From Larkinella knui (lineage in GTDB: Bacteria > Bacteroidota > Bacteroidia > Cytophagales > Spirosomataceae): 64,000 nt of DNA. Location of the stretch: assembly GCF_003858645.1 (NCBI RefSeq), contig NZ_RQJP01000001.1, forward strand, positions 558,001 to 622,000, written 5' to 3'. Position numbers and translations under genes: made by a program. The notes beneath the pieces were generated by a model. The model was not told where the DNA came from, did no database searches, and saw only the letters and a list, made by a program, of their open reading frames with translations. Below, in pieces: positions 50,670-61,100 of this stretch. Numbering within the stretch: position 1 is the stretch's first letter; each line of letters starts with the position of its first letter.

Positions 50670-53381
50670 ATGAAGCGTAAGCAACCGCCCCACAACGATG
50701 GCGCGACATCCCGACCACCCCGATGGGCGCAACGCCTGCTGGAGCGCATTGCGGCTCCTCATCTGCGGGAAGAACTCACGGGCGACCTGGATGAATTGTT
50801 CCACAAACGAAGTCAGCGCTACGGGTATGCCAAAGCCCGGCGCCTGTACATATGGGATTTATTCCTGCTGCTGCATCCCAGGCTCTGGCGACGCGAAACC
50901 GTGCCTGCTTTCAGCTCAAAGAATACGAAAAACTACAGCTATCCTGAACCGGACTGCCGGACCACTTCAACTTTTCACCCTGTCATGATCCGCAATTATT
51001 TTAAACTCGCTTTTCGCAACCTGGCCCGGCACAAAGGCTATTCATTCATCAACATAGCCGGGCTGGCCGTGGGCATGGCCGTAGCGATGCTCATCGGCAT
51101 TTGGATACAGGATGAAGTATCGGCCAACAAGCACCATAGAAACTACGAAACCCTGTATCAGGTAAAAATGCACCAAACCTTCGATGGACACCGGGGTACT
51201 CAGGACGCGGTGCCGTATCCGACAGGCGACGAATTAAGGTCCAAGTACCCCGATTTCAAGGCGGTTGCCATGTATGAGCGAGGAGCAGGAGGTCGCTCGC
51301 TGATAACCGGTAATCAAAAATTCATCAAAAACGGGATTTTCATTGGTGAAGATGCCATCGACATGTTTTCACTAAACATCCTGAATGGCGATAAAAACCC
51401 ACTAAAAGAACCTTATTCGATTGTCCTGACGGATGAAACCGCCCGGGCTATTTTCGGCCGTCAGGACCCGGTCGGGCAGACCCTCCGACTGGATAAGAAG
51501 GTCGATTTAAAAGTAACGGCCGTGGTTGCCAAACAGCCGGCTAATGCCACGCTTCAGTTTGATTATTTGCTTCCCTGGCACTTGCACGCGAAGATGTTTG
51601 ACTGGGTTGAGAAACATGCAAAAACGGATTGGCGGAATAACGACTTTGGTGTGTTCGTCCAGCTCAAAGACGGCATCGATCCTGCGCAAACCAATGCGAA
51701 AATAAAAGATGTGGTGTTGAATCATCAGGCCAATGATCCTAATATAACAAAGCTCATCAAGCCCGAAATTTTCCTGCACCCCATGGCAAAATGGCGGCTC
51801 TATTCGGAGTTCGTGGAGGGGAAAAACACGGGCGGTTTTATTAAATACGTCCGGTTATTTGGCGTTTTCGGGCTGTTTATTCTGGTTATTGCCTGTATCA
51901 ATTTTATGAACCTCTCCACGGCACGTTCCGAAAAACGGGCCAAAGAAGTGGGGGTTCGCAAAGCCGTTGGCTCGGGGCGGGAGCAACTCATCGGGCAGTT
52001 TTTAAGTGAATCGACCCTGATTGCCGGTCTGGCGCTGGTGCTGGCCCTGGGTATGGTCCTGATCTCGCTGCCGTATTTCAATACACTGACCGAAAAAAAG
52101 ATGACCGTCGACTTCGGAAATCCCATTTTCTGGATCATTATGCTGCTTTTTACCGTATTGACGGGTTTACTGGCCGGTAGTTACCCTGCGCTTTATCTTT
52201 CGTCGTTCAACCCCGTGAAAATTCTCAAAGGCGTCGTTCACGTCGGAAAAGGAGCGTCGTTGCCCCGGAAGATCCTGGTGGTGGTTCAATTCACGTTTTC
52301 CGTTGCGCTGATGATTGGTACCATCATCATTTATCAACAGATCCAGCATGGCAAAAACCGTCCGCTGGGGTTTACCAGGCAAGGACTCATTTCGGTCAAT
52401 TCCTCGAAAGATTTACTCGACCATTTTGAAGCTCTTCAGGCCGAATTACTGGCAACGGGCGTCGTGTCGTCCCTTTGCAAGACCAACGCACCCCCCACGC
52501 AGTGGTGGAGTAATAATGGCGGTTGGGAATGGAAGGGGGCAACCCCCGAGGATAAATCCGTCATTTTTACAACCCTGGCTACGAGTTATGATTACACCAA
52601 AACGATGGGCATCAGGCTGAAAGAAGGGCGGGATTTTTCGAGGAATTTCCCGACCGATTCCTCCGGGGTTCTGCTGAATGAAGCGGCTGTCAAACGCATG
52701 GGGCTGAAACACCCCGTCGGGGAGATTCTCCGGTGGGCGGGCAGAGAATGGACCGTCGTTGGGGTCATTCCCGACATCGTCGTGGAATGGTCTGCTTACC
52801 GCGCCGTTGCCCCGATGACGGTTCTTTTCGCAAAAGATTGGGTTAATTTTATCAACGTGCGCATCAATCCGGCGGTGTCCTCTTCGGTTGCGATTCAAAA
52901 AATGGCTCCGATTTTTAGTAAATACAATCCGGCCTATCCGTTCGAATATACGTTCGCCGATACGGAGTACGCCAAAAAATTCTACTACGAAGAACTCATT
53001 GGCCATCTTTCGGCCGTTGTTTGCCTGCTGGCCATCTTCATTTCCTGTCTGGGGTTGTTTGGTTTGGCTTCTTTCATGGCGGAGCAGCGGACCAAAGAAA
53101 TTGGCATCCGTAAAGTGCTGGGTGCCAGCGTAGCAAACGTTTGGGGGTTGCTATCCAGAGACTTTGTTCAGCTCGTCTTCATTGCCTGTTTGATTGCTTC
53201 GCCCATTGCCTGGTATGCCATGAATCACTGGCTGCAAGATTATACGTATCGCATCCATATTAAGCTTGGTGTGTTTGTAATCGTGTTGGCCCTGGCGTTG
53301 CTCATCACCTTGCTGACGGTTAGCTACCAGGCCATTAAAGCCGCTTTGTTAAATCCGGTGAAGAGCCTGAGAAGCGAATAA
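50670..53381 (+). CDS. MacB/FtsX-type ABC permease with permease prefix domain
   Basis: About 903 residues from the ATG at 50670, chosen because TTTGGAGGAAG lies 9 bp upstream and the chain then begins like relatives. The N-terminal 90 residues ('PPRWAQRLLERIAAPHLREE') are the 'permease prefix domain 2' seen in Spirosoma-type bacteria. It is followed by 'MIRNYFKLAFRNLARHKGYS' and two MacB-periplasmic/FtsX modules, each with the FtsX motif 'EVGVRKAVGS' or 'EIGIRKVLGA'. Eight membrane helices are expected. It should export peptides or act as a mechanotransmission subunit; the ATPase is encoded elsewhere. Such genes come in many copies in these genomes. Confidence 0.92.
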   Translation: MKRKQPPHNDGATSRPPRWAQRLLERIAAPHLREELTGDLDELFHKRSQRYGYAKARRLYIWDLFLLLHPRLWRRETVPAFSSKNTKNYSYPEPDCRTTSTFHPVMIRNYFKLAFRNLARHKGYSFINIAGLAVGMAVAMLIGIWIQDEVSANKHHRNYETLYQVKMHQTFDGHRGTQDAVPYPTGDELRSKYPDFKAVAMYERGAGGRSLITGNQKFIKNGIFIGEDAIDMFSLNILNGDKNPLKEPYSIVLTDETARAIFGRQDPVGQTLRLDKKVDLKVTAVVAKQPANATLQFDYLLPWHLHAKMFDWVEKHAKTDWRNNDFGVFVQLKDGIDPAQTNAKIKDVVLNHQANDPNITKLIKPEIFLHPMAKWRLYSEFVEGKNTGGFIKYVRLFGVFGLFILVIACINFMNLSTARSEKRAKEVGVRKAVGSGREQLIGQFLSESTLIAGLALVLALGMVLISLPYFNTLTEKKMTVDFGNPIFWIIMLLFTVLTGLLAGSYPALYLSSFNPVKILKGVVHVGKGASLPRKILVVVQFTFSVALMIGTIIIYQQIQHGKNRPLGFTRQGLISVNSSKDLLDHFEALQAELLATGVVSSLCKTNAPPTQWWSNNGGWEWKGATPEDKSVIFTTLATSYDYTKTMGIRLKEGRDFSRNFPTDSSGVLLNEAAVKRMGLKHPVGEILRWAGREWTVVGVIPDIVVEWSAYRAVAPMTVLFAKDWVNFINVRINPAVSSSVAIQKMAPIFSKYNPAYPFEYTFADTEYAKKFYYEELIGHLSAVVCLLAIFISCLGLFGLASFMAEQRTKEIGIRKVLGASVANVWGLLSRDFVQLVFIACLIASPIAWYAMNHWLQDYTYRIHIKLGVFVIVLALALLITLLTVSYQAIKAALLNPVKSLRSE

Positions 53382-53387
53382 TACCGA

Positions 53388-53421
53388 ATCAGACGGCCCA
53401 GGGTTAATTGGGCCGTCTGAT
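53388..53421 (+). terminator. Hairpin after permease gene
   Basis: A perfect 13-bp stem (53388-53400 with 53409-53421, ATCAGACGGCCCA) and an 8-base loop just after the stop codon. It has no good T-run, so it may be a stabilising or Rho-aided structure. Confidence 0.65.
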
Positions 53422-53500
53422 GAAATACATGTAGGTTGCCGATTAAACAAAAGGCGTAACAAACCGATTCTATAAGGTACGGTTTATTTTTATTACGTGC

Positions 53501-54574
53501 ATGGCAACTATCTACACCCCCAAGCAACAACGTTTTCTGTTAATTGTCAGTCTGATCATCATTGCTGGCTTCATCCTGATCGGTCTCCGACAGTACACCA
53601 TCGCTTTGCTGGGATCGGGGATTATCTACGTTATTTTTCGTCCCTGGTTTACCAAGTTGGTGCACGAACGCGGCTGGAATCGGCTGCTGGTCACCATTTT
53701 ACTAATTCTTTTCTCCGTATTGGTCATCATCATGCCCTTTCTGGCGCTCAGTCTGCTGCTCATCAACCGGATTCAGTATTACAGCCAACACACGGATCAG
53801 ATTCTGCAATTGATCGACAAACTGGAAACGGCTACGGGAATCAAGCTCACGGATCAGGCAAACACCAAAAATCTGGTGAAGCAGGGCGCCGGTTTTGCCA
53901 GTCAGCAATTTCCTTCGCTGCTGAGCGGCACGCTGGACGTGGTTATCTCGCTGGGTTTGCTGTATGTCGGGCTGTATTTTATCTTCATGGAAGAAGAAAA
54001 ATTCATCAAGGGACTGCGAAAATATTTGCCTTTTGAAGACCATACCCTTGACGAGTTGGGGGAAGATCTGAAAAATATGGTGAACGCCAACATTCTGGGT
54101 CAGGCCCTGGTTTCATTCGTTCAGTCGATCCTGACCGGGCTCACCCTCTGGATTTTTGGCGTGCCGGATGCGGCTTTCTGGGGCACGGTCGCGTTCTTCT
54201 TTGCTTTCATACCGATTCTCGGAACGCCCATTGTTTGGGGACCAGCCGGTATTCTGATGATCTCACAAGGCCAAACCGGGAACGGTATCGGCATTCTGGT
54301 AGTGGGCGCTATCGTGATTATCAACGTCGACAATCTGCTGCGGGTGATGCTGGCCAAACGCATGGGCGACGTTCATCCGTTCGTTACCCTGACCGGTATT
54401 GTGCTCGGCGTTCCCATATTTGGCATTCTCGGCCTGGTCATCGGCCCCCTTTTACTGGCGTATTTTATGGTTCTCTTTAAAGTTTTCGAGCAGCAAAACC
54501 GCAAACTGAAACTGGAAGGGGCCAAGGAGGAAAAAGTGGTCGAGCAAAAAGCGAAACAGGCCATCGATCGCTAA
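53501..54574 (+). CDS. AI-2E-family transporter
   Basis: 357 residues with about eight membrane helices. The family pattern is present: an N-terminal pair of helices, an amphipathic periplasmic/cytoplasmic stretch (about 85-150), and the C-terminal block 'FFFAFIPILGTPIVWGPAGI' and 'LVIGPLLLAYFMVL'. A charged Lys/Glu-rich tail closes the chain. Members include the TqsA exporter of autoinducer-2 and Na+(Li+)/H+ antiporters; which one applies here is open. Single gene. Confidence 0.9.
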   Translation: MATIYTPKQQRFLLIVSLIIIAGFILIGLRQYTIALLGSGIIYVIFRPWFTKLVHERGWNRLLVTILLILFSVLVIIMPFLALSLLLINRIQYYSQHTDQILQLIDKLETATGIKLTDQANTKNLVKQGAGFASQQFPSLLSGTLDVVISLGLLYVGLYFIFMEEEKFIKGLRKYLPFEDHTLDELGEDLKNMVNANILGQALVSFVQSILTGLTLWIFGVPDAAFWGTVAFFFAFIPILGTPIVWGPAGILMISQGQTGNGIGILVVGAIVIINVDNLLRVMLAKRMGDVHPFVTLTGIVLGVPIFGILGLVIGPLLLAYFMVLFKVFEQQNRKLKLEGAKEEKVVEQKAKQAIDR

Positions 54575-54587
54575 ACGGATTTTTAAG

Positions 54588-54631
54588 TAACCAGCTGACC
54601 GTCAGCCCGCAGGCTGACGGTCAGCTGGTTA
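54588..54631. terminator. Very strong 20-bp hairpin between convergent genes
   Basis: 54588-54607 (TAACCAGCTGACCGTCAGCC) and 54612-54631 are perfect reverse complements around the loop CGCA. It fills the gap between the AI-2E gene and the DHFR-like gene and touches the stop codon of the latter, so it probably ends both transcripts. A T-run exists only weakly on either side. Confidence 0.85.
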
Positions 54632-55144
54632 TTACACCCTGGTATAGTGTAGTTCCACCAATCCCCGTTCGTACGTTTTGCAGCCGACAAATTGCCAGAC
54701 ATGCGGTTTTTCCGTCGGCTGAACCATCGGAATGCCTTTTCCGAGGAGGATTGGGTGAATAAATACCTGCAGTTCATCGATCAACCCGGCTTCGAGCAGA
54801 ACGGCGTTAATTTGCCCGCCACCCACCAAAAAAATGTCTTTTCCGGCCTGTTGCTTCAGCGAATGGACAAACTCCACGATGTTTCCCGAAATAAACTTTA
54901 CATACGGCGCTTCGGTGGCGTCAGGGTTGCGGGTAAAGACGTAATTGGTCAGCGTTTTGTACGGAAAATCGCCGAAACTTTCTATCAATCTGTACGTCTC
55001 GTTGCCCATCAGCGTGGTGTCGACGGTTTCCATAAACGCGTTATACCCGAATTCGCCTTCTGTATATAGCCAGTCGATTTCGCCGTTCGGCCCGGCAATG
55101 TAAGCGTCTAAACTGGTGGCGATGTACAATTTTACCTTTCTCAT
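54632..55144 (-). CDS. Dihydrofolate-reductase-like protein (RibD C-terminal domain family)
   Basis: 170 residues, one Rossmann-like domain. 'RKVKLYIATSLDAYIAGPNGEIDW' at the start, 'TTLMGNETYRLI' near 45 and 'IFLVGGGQINAVLLEAGLIDEL' near 105 are the NADPH-binding features of the RibD C-terminal/DHFR-like family (YwjB/YyaP type). It is a reductase of unknown substrate, not the housekeeping folate enzyme. Confidence 0.9.
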   Translation of the reverse strand: MRKVKLYIATSLDAYIAGPNGEIDWLYTEGEFGYNAFMETVDTTLMGNETYRLIESFGDFPYKTLTNYVFTRNPDATEAPYVKFISGNIVEFVHSLKQQAGKDIFLVGGGQINAVLLEAGLIDELQVFIHPILLGKGIPMVQPTEKPHVWQFVGCKTYERGLVELHYTRV

Positions 55145-55210
55145 CCTGTTGTGTTTTTGGCAAAAATACGGGACGGCAGAAGCGGAAAATTGTATAAAAA
55201 TTACCCTGAT

Positions 55211-56044
55211 TCAGTCCGACGCCGTTTGCAGATAGCAGGGCGTTGCGGGTTGGACGTGTCCTGCCCGTACGTGTTTGCGGTATTCCCCCGGGGTCAGATC
55301 CGCCAATGATTTGAACAGGTGATTCAGGTGAGCCTGATCAAAAAAGTGGTGGCGATGGGCCAGTTCGGTCAGGGATTGATGCGGATTCAAGGCCAAATCG
55401 GTGACGACATCGTTGAACAACCGCAGATGCAAAAACCGCCCCGGCGAAATACCGATGTGTTTTTTAAAGGCCAGGGTGAGTGATTTCGTACTGATTCGAA
55501 GCTCGTTGGATAAATCCTTGATGATTCCATGATGCCAGGGACGGTGTTGCAAATAATCAGCCGCGTAAATCACATACGCAGGTAGGTCCTTGCCCGAAAA
55601 CCGCTTTTCCAAAAAACGTTCAAGTAGTGCCAGTTTGGCGTTTGGATCCTGCGTTTCCCGCAATCGTCCGCTGACTTCATCCATCGACTGCCGAAAAACG
55701 GTACTCCCCGAAACGATTCGATTGGTCAGTTCCGAAGCTGGAATTCCCGTGAGGGATTGCATCGCCCAGGGTTTTAAAAACACGCCGAAGGTTTCGTGCC
55801 GACCCGAAGTTGCGGTTCGTTGCGGGCGTGTGTACAACCCGCTGATCCAGTTTTCCTCATCGTGAATAATCAAAGCGTCTTTCTGATCACGGACTGAAAA
55901 GTGTTCCGAAAAATTGAACATAAATTCGTACTGCAAAACGGGCAGGCAAATGTCCTGCTGATCAAAACGATCGGCGGAGATATACCAGAATTTGTGAATA
56001 AATAAGCGGAGTGAATCCGGTGGATTTCGAACAATGACCTTCAT
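55211..56044 (-). CDS. AraC-family regulator with DUF6597-type N-terminus
   Basis: About 277 residues from the ATG at 56044; the longer frame would start at a TTG. The N-terminal domain (about 1-135, 'DSLRLFIHKFWYISAD') is the DUF6597-like sensor part. The C-terminal AraC DNA-binding domain (about 165-265) ends in 'LAHRHHFFDQAHLNHLFKSLADLTPGEYRK'. Its target is unknown; the DHFR-like gene 66 bp downstream on the same strand may be co-transcribed. Confidence 0.88.
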   Translation of the reverse strand: MKVIVRNPPDSLRLFIHKFWYISADRFDQQDICLPVLQYEFMFNFSEHFSVRDQKDALIIHDEENWISGLYTRPQRTATSGRHETFGVFLKPWAMQSLTGIPASELTNRIVSGSTVFRQSMDEVSGRLRETQDPNAKLALLERFLEKRFSGKDLPAYVIYAADYLQHRPWHHGIIKDLSNELRISTKSLTLAFKKHIGISPGRFLHLRLFNDVVTDLALNPHQSLTELAHRHHFFDQAHLNHLFKSLADLTPGEYRKHVRAGHVQPATPCYLQTASD

Positions 56045-56112
56045 AGAGACTGAGTAATTCAACTGGGAATGAAATAGTTCTGCCGATCAATTTCGGCAAA
56101 AAAATAAATCGT

Positions 56113-56145
56113 AAAAAAAGTAACGCATGGTGCGTTACTTTTTAA
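56113..56145. terminator. Bidirectional terminator after GH127 gene
   Basis: A 13-bp perfect stem (56115-56127 with 56131-56143, AAAAAGTAACGCA) around TGG. A-run on one side and T-run on the other. It lies 70 bp after the GH127 stop. Confidence 0.88.
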
Positions 56146-56213
56146 ACTTCATTACGTCTAAGGAGTCCGCTATCTAAATTTTGGAAAATAACCCGGTAAT
56201 TTTTCAATTCACG

Positions 56214-58169
56214 TTATTTTCCTATTGTACCGAACCAAACTGCCATTTCGGTAGCTCCCCGGTTATTCCAGGCATAATACGGTATTAGTGTCGTTGGTTT
56301 TGCTCCGGTCGATTTCAGAACCATCACTCCGCCCAGCAGATTTTGCCGGTACTCGGGTGTAAATGGCTGACCGACTGGTTGGGTGATGGTGAGCGCCTGG
56401 CCGCCATTATCCACTCCCTCGGCGCAGTAGACAATGGGACCGCGCTCGATCGAGACTTTGCCTTTATCCGCTTTCACTTTTTCGTTCGCAACGACTTCCC
56501 GAACCGGCATGTCGAGTGTCATGGTCACGACGTCGCCCGTTTTCCACGTCCGATACAATTTCAGGTAGCCGTTCTCAACCGAAACCGGTGTAACTTTTCC
56601 ATTGATCGTTAATTTAACCGACGGAGTCTGTTGGGTAACATACCGGTACAGATCCCCCGGCATGGGCTGGTTGGTTGCCCACCCCGGAACGCGAATCAGG
56701 ATTGGGAAAGCCGTGGATTTTTTAGGTGATATAGTCATGTTAATGGCACCATCCCACGGATACTTGCTTTGCTGCTGGATTTTGACCGGTGTTCCGTTCA
56801 TGGTTACATTCGTCTCGCTGTCGGCAAACAGGTTGATAAACAGCTCGTTGTTGCGGAGTGCGTAGATGTAGCCGGGGAGAGAAGGCAGAAACCGGGCCAC
56901 ATTACTCGGGCAGCAGTTGATGCCGAACCAGGGCGAGCGTCGGGCCGGTTCGCCGTTGCCAAAGTCTTTTTTTCCGTTCGAAGACATGGGATTAACGTAA
57001 AAAAAAGAATTCCCTTCTATCGACACGCCACCCAGAAAACCGTTGTACAGCACCCGTTCGAAAACATCCATATACTTCGATTCGCCGGTCAGCAAAAACA
57101 TCCGGTGGTTCCAGAGCAGGTTGGCCGTGGCTGCGCAGGTTTCAGCATAAGCCGCATCGTTGGGCAACACATACGGTTCATCGAACGCTTCGCCGTTTTC
57201 GCGCGCACCCACTCCGCCCGTAATGTATTGTTTGCGGGTCGTGGCATCAGTCCAGATTTTCATCACGGCATCCAGAATGGGTTTGTCCTGCTGAATAGCC
57301 GCCAGATCGGTCATCGCAGCATACAGATATTGCGCCCGAACGGCATGCCCGGCGGCTTCGGTTTGTTGAATAACCGGTTTAAGATCCTGAAAATAAGTGG
57401 GGCCCAGATTGTGAGCATCCTGAAACAAGGGTCGTTTGTCAGCCCGTCCGCGCATGTCGACGAAGAAACGCGCCAGGTCAAGGTAGCGTTTGTCACTGGT
57501 TAGGCGATACAGTTTAACGAGGGCAATTTCGATCTCTTCGTGGCCCGGCACAACGATCATCTGGCCCGGTTTCGGGCCGATCGTTTTAACCAGGTGGTTG
57601 GCATTTTTAATGGCAATATCCAATAACGACCGTTTGCCAGTTGCCTGAAAATGGGCGATAGCCGCTTCGTAGAGGTGCCCGACGTTATACAGTTCATGGC
57701 TACCATTCTCGAACGCATACCGGCTTGGCCCGGCAATCCAGTCTTTCAAACCCGTGCTGTCCTTGAAAATAGTACGGATGGTGTACAGGTAGCCGTCGGG
57801 TTCCTGAGCGGCAGCAAAAAGGGTAATCAGGCTGTCGAGGTAATGGTCCAATTTGGGATCATACCGATTCTGGAGGGTATAAGCGGCCCCTTCCACCACT
57901 TTATACACGTCGGACTCATCGAAACGAATCCCGTTGAAAGTGCCTTTTTTCAAGCCGCCGGCCACGGCGAAGTTGTCGAGCTTACCGGTTTCTTCAATTT
58001 TGTGGAAAGCGTGTGGAATCGTCACATTCCGGGCGGCTTCCAGGCGGTTATACCAAAAACCAGGTTGAATTTTTACGTTGGCAAGCGGTACTGCCGCAAT
58101 CGGATAATCCTGCCCAAAAGCAAGTTGAACCGACAAGAAAACCGACAGAACCCAAATGGAATACTTCAT
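56214..58169 (-). CDS. Glycoside hydrolase family 127 (beta-L-arabinofuranosidase-like)
   Basis: 651 residues with a signal peptide (1-19, 'QLAFGQDYP'). Relatives of HypBA1 (GH127) remove beta-L-arabinofuranose from plant glycoproteins and pectin side chains. The (alpha/alpha)6 barrel covers about 30-430: 'YNVGHLYEAAIAHF', 'AVRAQYLYAAMTDLAA', 'ITGGVGARENGEAF' and the metal/catalytic Glu-Cys-Cys type segment 'WFGINCCPSNVARFLPSLPGYIYA' given here as the key CC pair near residue 415. C-terminal beta domains follow. It starts 12 bp after the helicase gene stop, an unusual neighbour. Confidence 0.9.
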   Translation of the reverse strand: MKYSIWVLSVFLSVQLAFGQDYPIAAVPLANVKIQPGFWYNRLEAARNVTIPHAFHKIEETGKLDNFAVAGGLKKGTFNGIRFDESDVYKVVEGAAYTLQNRYDPKLDHYLDSLITLFAAAQEPDGYLYTIRTIFKDSTGLKDWIAGPSRYAFENGSHELYNVGHLYEAAIAHFQATGKRSLLDIAIKNANHLVKTIGPKPGQMIVVPGHEEIEIALVKLYRLTSDKRYLDLARFFVDMRGRADKRPLFQDAHNLGPTYFQDLKPVIQQTEAAGHAVRAQYLYAAMTDLAAIQQDKPILDAVMKIWTDATTRKQYITGGVGARENGEAFDEPYVLPNDAAYAETCAATANLLWNHRMFLLTGESKYMDVFERVLYNGFLGGVSIEGNSFFYVNPMSSNGKKDFGNGEPARRSPWFGINCCPSNVARFLPSLPGYIYALRNNELFINLFADSETNVTMNGTPVKIQQQSKYPWDGAINMTISPKKSTAFPILIRVPGWATNQPMPGDLYRYVTQQTPSVKLTINGKVTPVSVENGYLKLYRTWKTGDVVTMTLDMPVREVVANEKVKADKGKVSIERGPIVYCAEGVDNGGQALTITQPVGQPFTPEYRQNLLGGVMVLKSTGAKPTTLIPYYAWNNRGATEMAVWFGTIGK

Positions 58170-58181
58170 ACGTTGAGCGAA

Positions 58182-61100
58182 TTAATTCATTTTCAAAATA
58201 CTACAGTCGTTGATGGCTACCAGCCAGCCTTCCACCGCGGCATAGCCCATCTGGTGATACAATTTTATAAAAGACCGCATTTTACGCTGATCCGTTTCGT
58301 CGGGCAATTCGGTCAGGTAGTTGACCAGAACCACTTTTTCCGGAAATTTCACGACCCGGTTGGGGCCGTTTCGCTGCGGTTTTCCATGCAGGCCGTTATT
58401 GACCAGAATCCGGCGATTGTTGTCGCCCCGCCGGGCAGACGAAAAGAGCGGGCTGATTTCAGGGTGGTTCAGGACCGATTGCAAAGCCGACCACATGGTT
58501 TCCTGTTCCGAAGCCCGTAGAAGCCCCTCGGCCACCATCCGCCGGATCGCCTTTTCGGAATCCTGCGGGGTTTGAAGCATCGAAAGCGCGGTACAAACTT
58601 TCTGCCACCACGCCCGGCTTTTTTCGAAGGCGCTCGTATCAATGGTCCGCTCGATGCGCCGGAGCCGAAGCGGCTGTGTCCCTTCCCGATTTCCGACCGA
58701 TACCGGAAAGGAGTCACTTAAAGTTAACGAATGTTTGGTCGGTTGGGTTACATAATCGTGCAGACAATAACTTAATTTTCCGTCTTCCCAACAGGCATTC
58801 CCCCGAAGATCAGACAGATAGGTATACAGCCAGAAGTCGATTCCGTTGGCATTTTTGAAACCGTCCGCTTTGGCCGTGGGCGAAAAATCCTGTTTGGCCG
58901 CAATGATGTAAAGCCGGTCGGTGGGTCGCGTAAAGGCCACATACACCAGGTTCATGCATTCGACAAACGTCCGGTACAACTCATCCTGGTACTGATTGGC
59001 CAGGGGCGTCTCGTCCAGATCTTTCCGGATGGTGATCGACGCGGTTTGCAATCGCCGGATTTCCTGCTGGCCTATCCCCGGAATGCTTAACTCCTCCACG
59101 TCGCCCAGGGGCCATAGATCCGCCCACATCGTTTCGTTGTTTCGGGGTTTAAACGACCAGTCGGCATACGGAATGATTACGACGGGATACTCCAGACCCT
59201 TTGATTTGTGAATGGTCTGGATCGTTACGGCATTCTGATCGGCGGGGGTGCTGACCGACACTTTTTCCTGAGCCGTTTCCCAATAGGTCAGAAAATCCGA
59301 GAGGTGGCTGCTGTAGCGACTGCTGTAGGTGAGCACCTCGTCCATGAATCGGAACAAATACGCGCTATCCCGTTCATTTTCGTAGAGGTCGAAATAATCC
59401 GCCAGTTTTTCCGATACTTCATAAATACTGAGTTGCTGCAAAACCGTCGGGTCGAGCGGGGTTTTATCAATTTTTGAAATGAGGTCAAAAATCCGCTGTA
59501 CATCTTCGGCCTTGGCCATGTCGTCCATAAACTCCATCAAGGCCGCGCTGGGCAGGTTCGGATTGATCAGGCGGGTATACAGAAACAGCATGTCGTAGCG
59601 CACCATCCGGTTTTCGGGCTGGTGCAGCAGTTGCAGCAGCGAAACCAGAAACCGTACCCGTTCCGACGACTGCAGCGTCAGGGAATCTTCCGAGGTGAGG
59701 GGTATATCGTTGGCTTCCAGGTAGTCAGCAATTCGCCGGGCATTTTTCTTGAAGCGGCATAAAACCGCAACATCACCATACCGGTACCCATCCGCCACGG
59801 CTTTCTGAATCAGATTCAGCGTCCGCTCCACCATTTGGGCATTGAAATCCGGCTCCTCTTCATCAGTATTTTTGGCCGCATACCGGTCGGGTTTTTCGAT
59901 AAAATCGAGCTGGACGTGACCCAACACCCCGGCTTTGGCGGATGCCTGCCGAAACTGCGCATCGAACACGTCGGTTACTTTCTGAAAATCGGTATCGGCG
60001 TAGAAATCAGCCATAAACCGGAAAAAACCGTTGTTGAACTCCACGATGGATTCCGCACTGCGCCAGTTGGTGGCCAGCCGGTCCGGTTGCAGATGATGTT
60101 GCAATCCCGACAGGCGTTCCAGCGTCGTTTCGCTGGATTCGTGGGCGGAAAGCAACGGATCGAGATTGCCGCTGTGGAGGGCCACAATCTGATCCATATC
60201 GCCCCCGCGAAACCGGTATATAGCCTGCTTGGCATCCCCAACGGCCAGGTTAAACCGTTGATAGGCTAAGTTGTTGTCTAGTAGGGGTAAAAGGTTGACA
60301 AACTGAAGTTTCGATGTATCCTGAAATTCGTCGATCAGGATATGGTGGTATTTCTCCCCCAGTCGCTCGTAGATAAAGGGCACCGGCTCGTTCGTTACCA
60401 CCTTCACAATCAGCCGGTTGAATTCCGAAATGTGAATGCGGTTTTGTTCGCGTAACAGATCGTCACATTCCTGCTTGATCTGTTTCAATAGCGCCACTTT
60501 CTGCAAATGCTGCTCGATGGCGCCGAAAGTCCGGTACCGCAGGAGCGTATCCTTGCGGATTTGCTCGATCTGCAAAATGTACTCCCGCAACGGTTCTTTT
60601 ATCGCTTCAATCTGTACCTGTTCGGGCGTCAGATTTTTCTTGCCGGAATGCCAGACATCATCATCGAGGGCTTTCCGGACATACGAGTTCGGATCTTCCG
60701 GAAAAGCGGTCAGCGAAATCCGCTTTTTGAAATACGCGCCAACGCCTTTATCGCCGTAATAGAATGCTTTTTCGGGAATACCGGAATCCTGAATCAGTTG
60801 GTAGCCGTCCTGAGCCAACTGTTCGATCCTTTGCTCAACTTCCCGGTTTTTTTCGCGCAGATTGCGCCGGATCGTTCGAAAATGATCGGGATTCAGTTCG
60901 TTCAGTTTTTGAACAAACTCATAATTCCGGTCGCCCAACTGGCCTTTGGAAAATTCGGCGAGCGTGCCGGCCAGTCCATACCAGCTTTTGCCATCGGATG
61001 CATTGTCCAGGTAGAATTCTTCCAGGGCTTCCGATAAATACGCATGGTCTTCCTGGCCCACTTTCTCCATAAGCCGGTCGATGGCAGTTTGCAGCACGGC

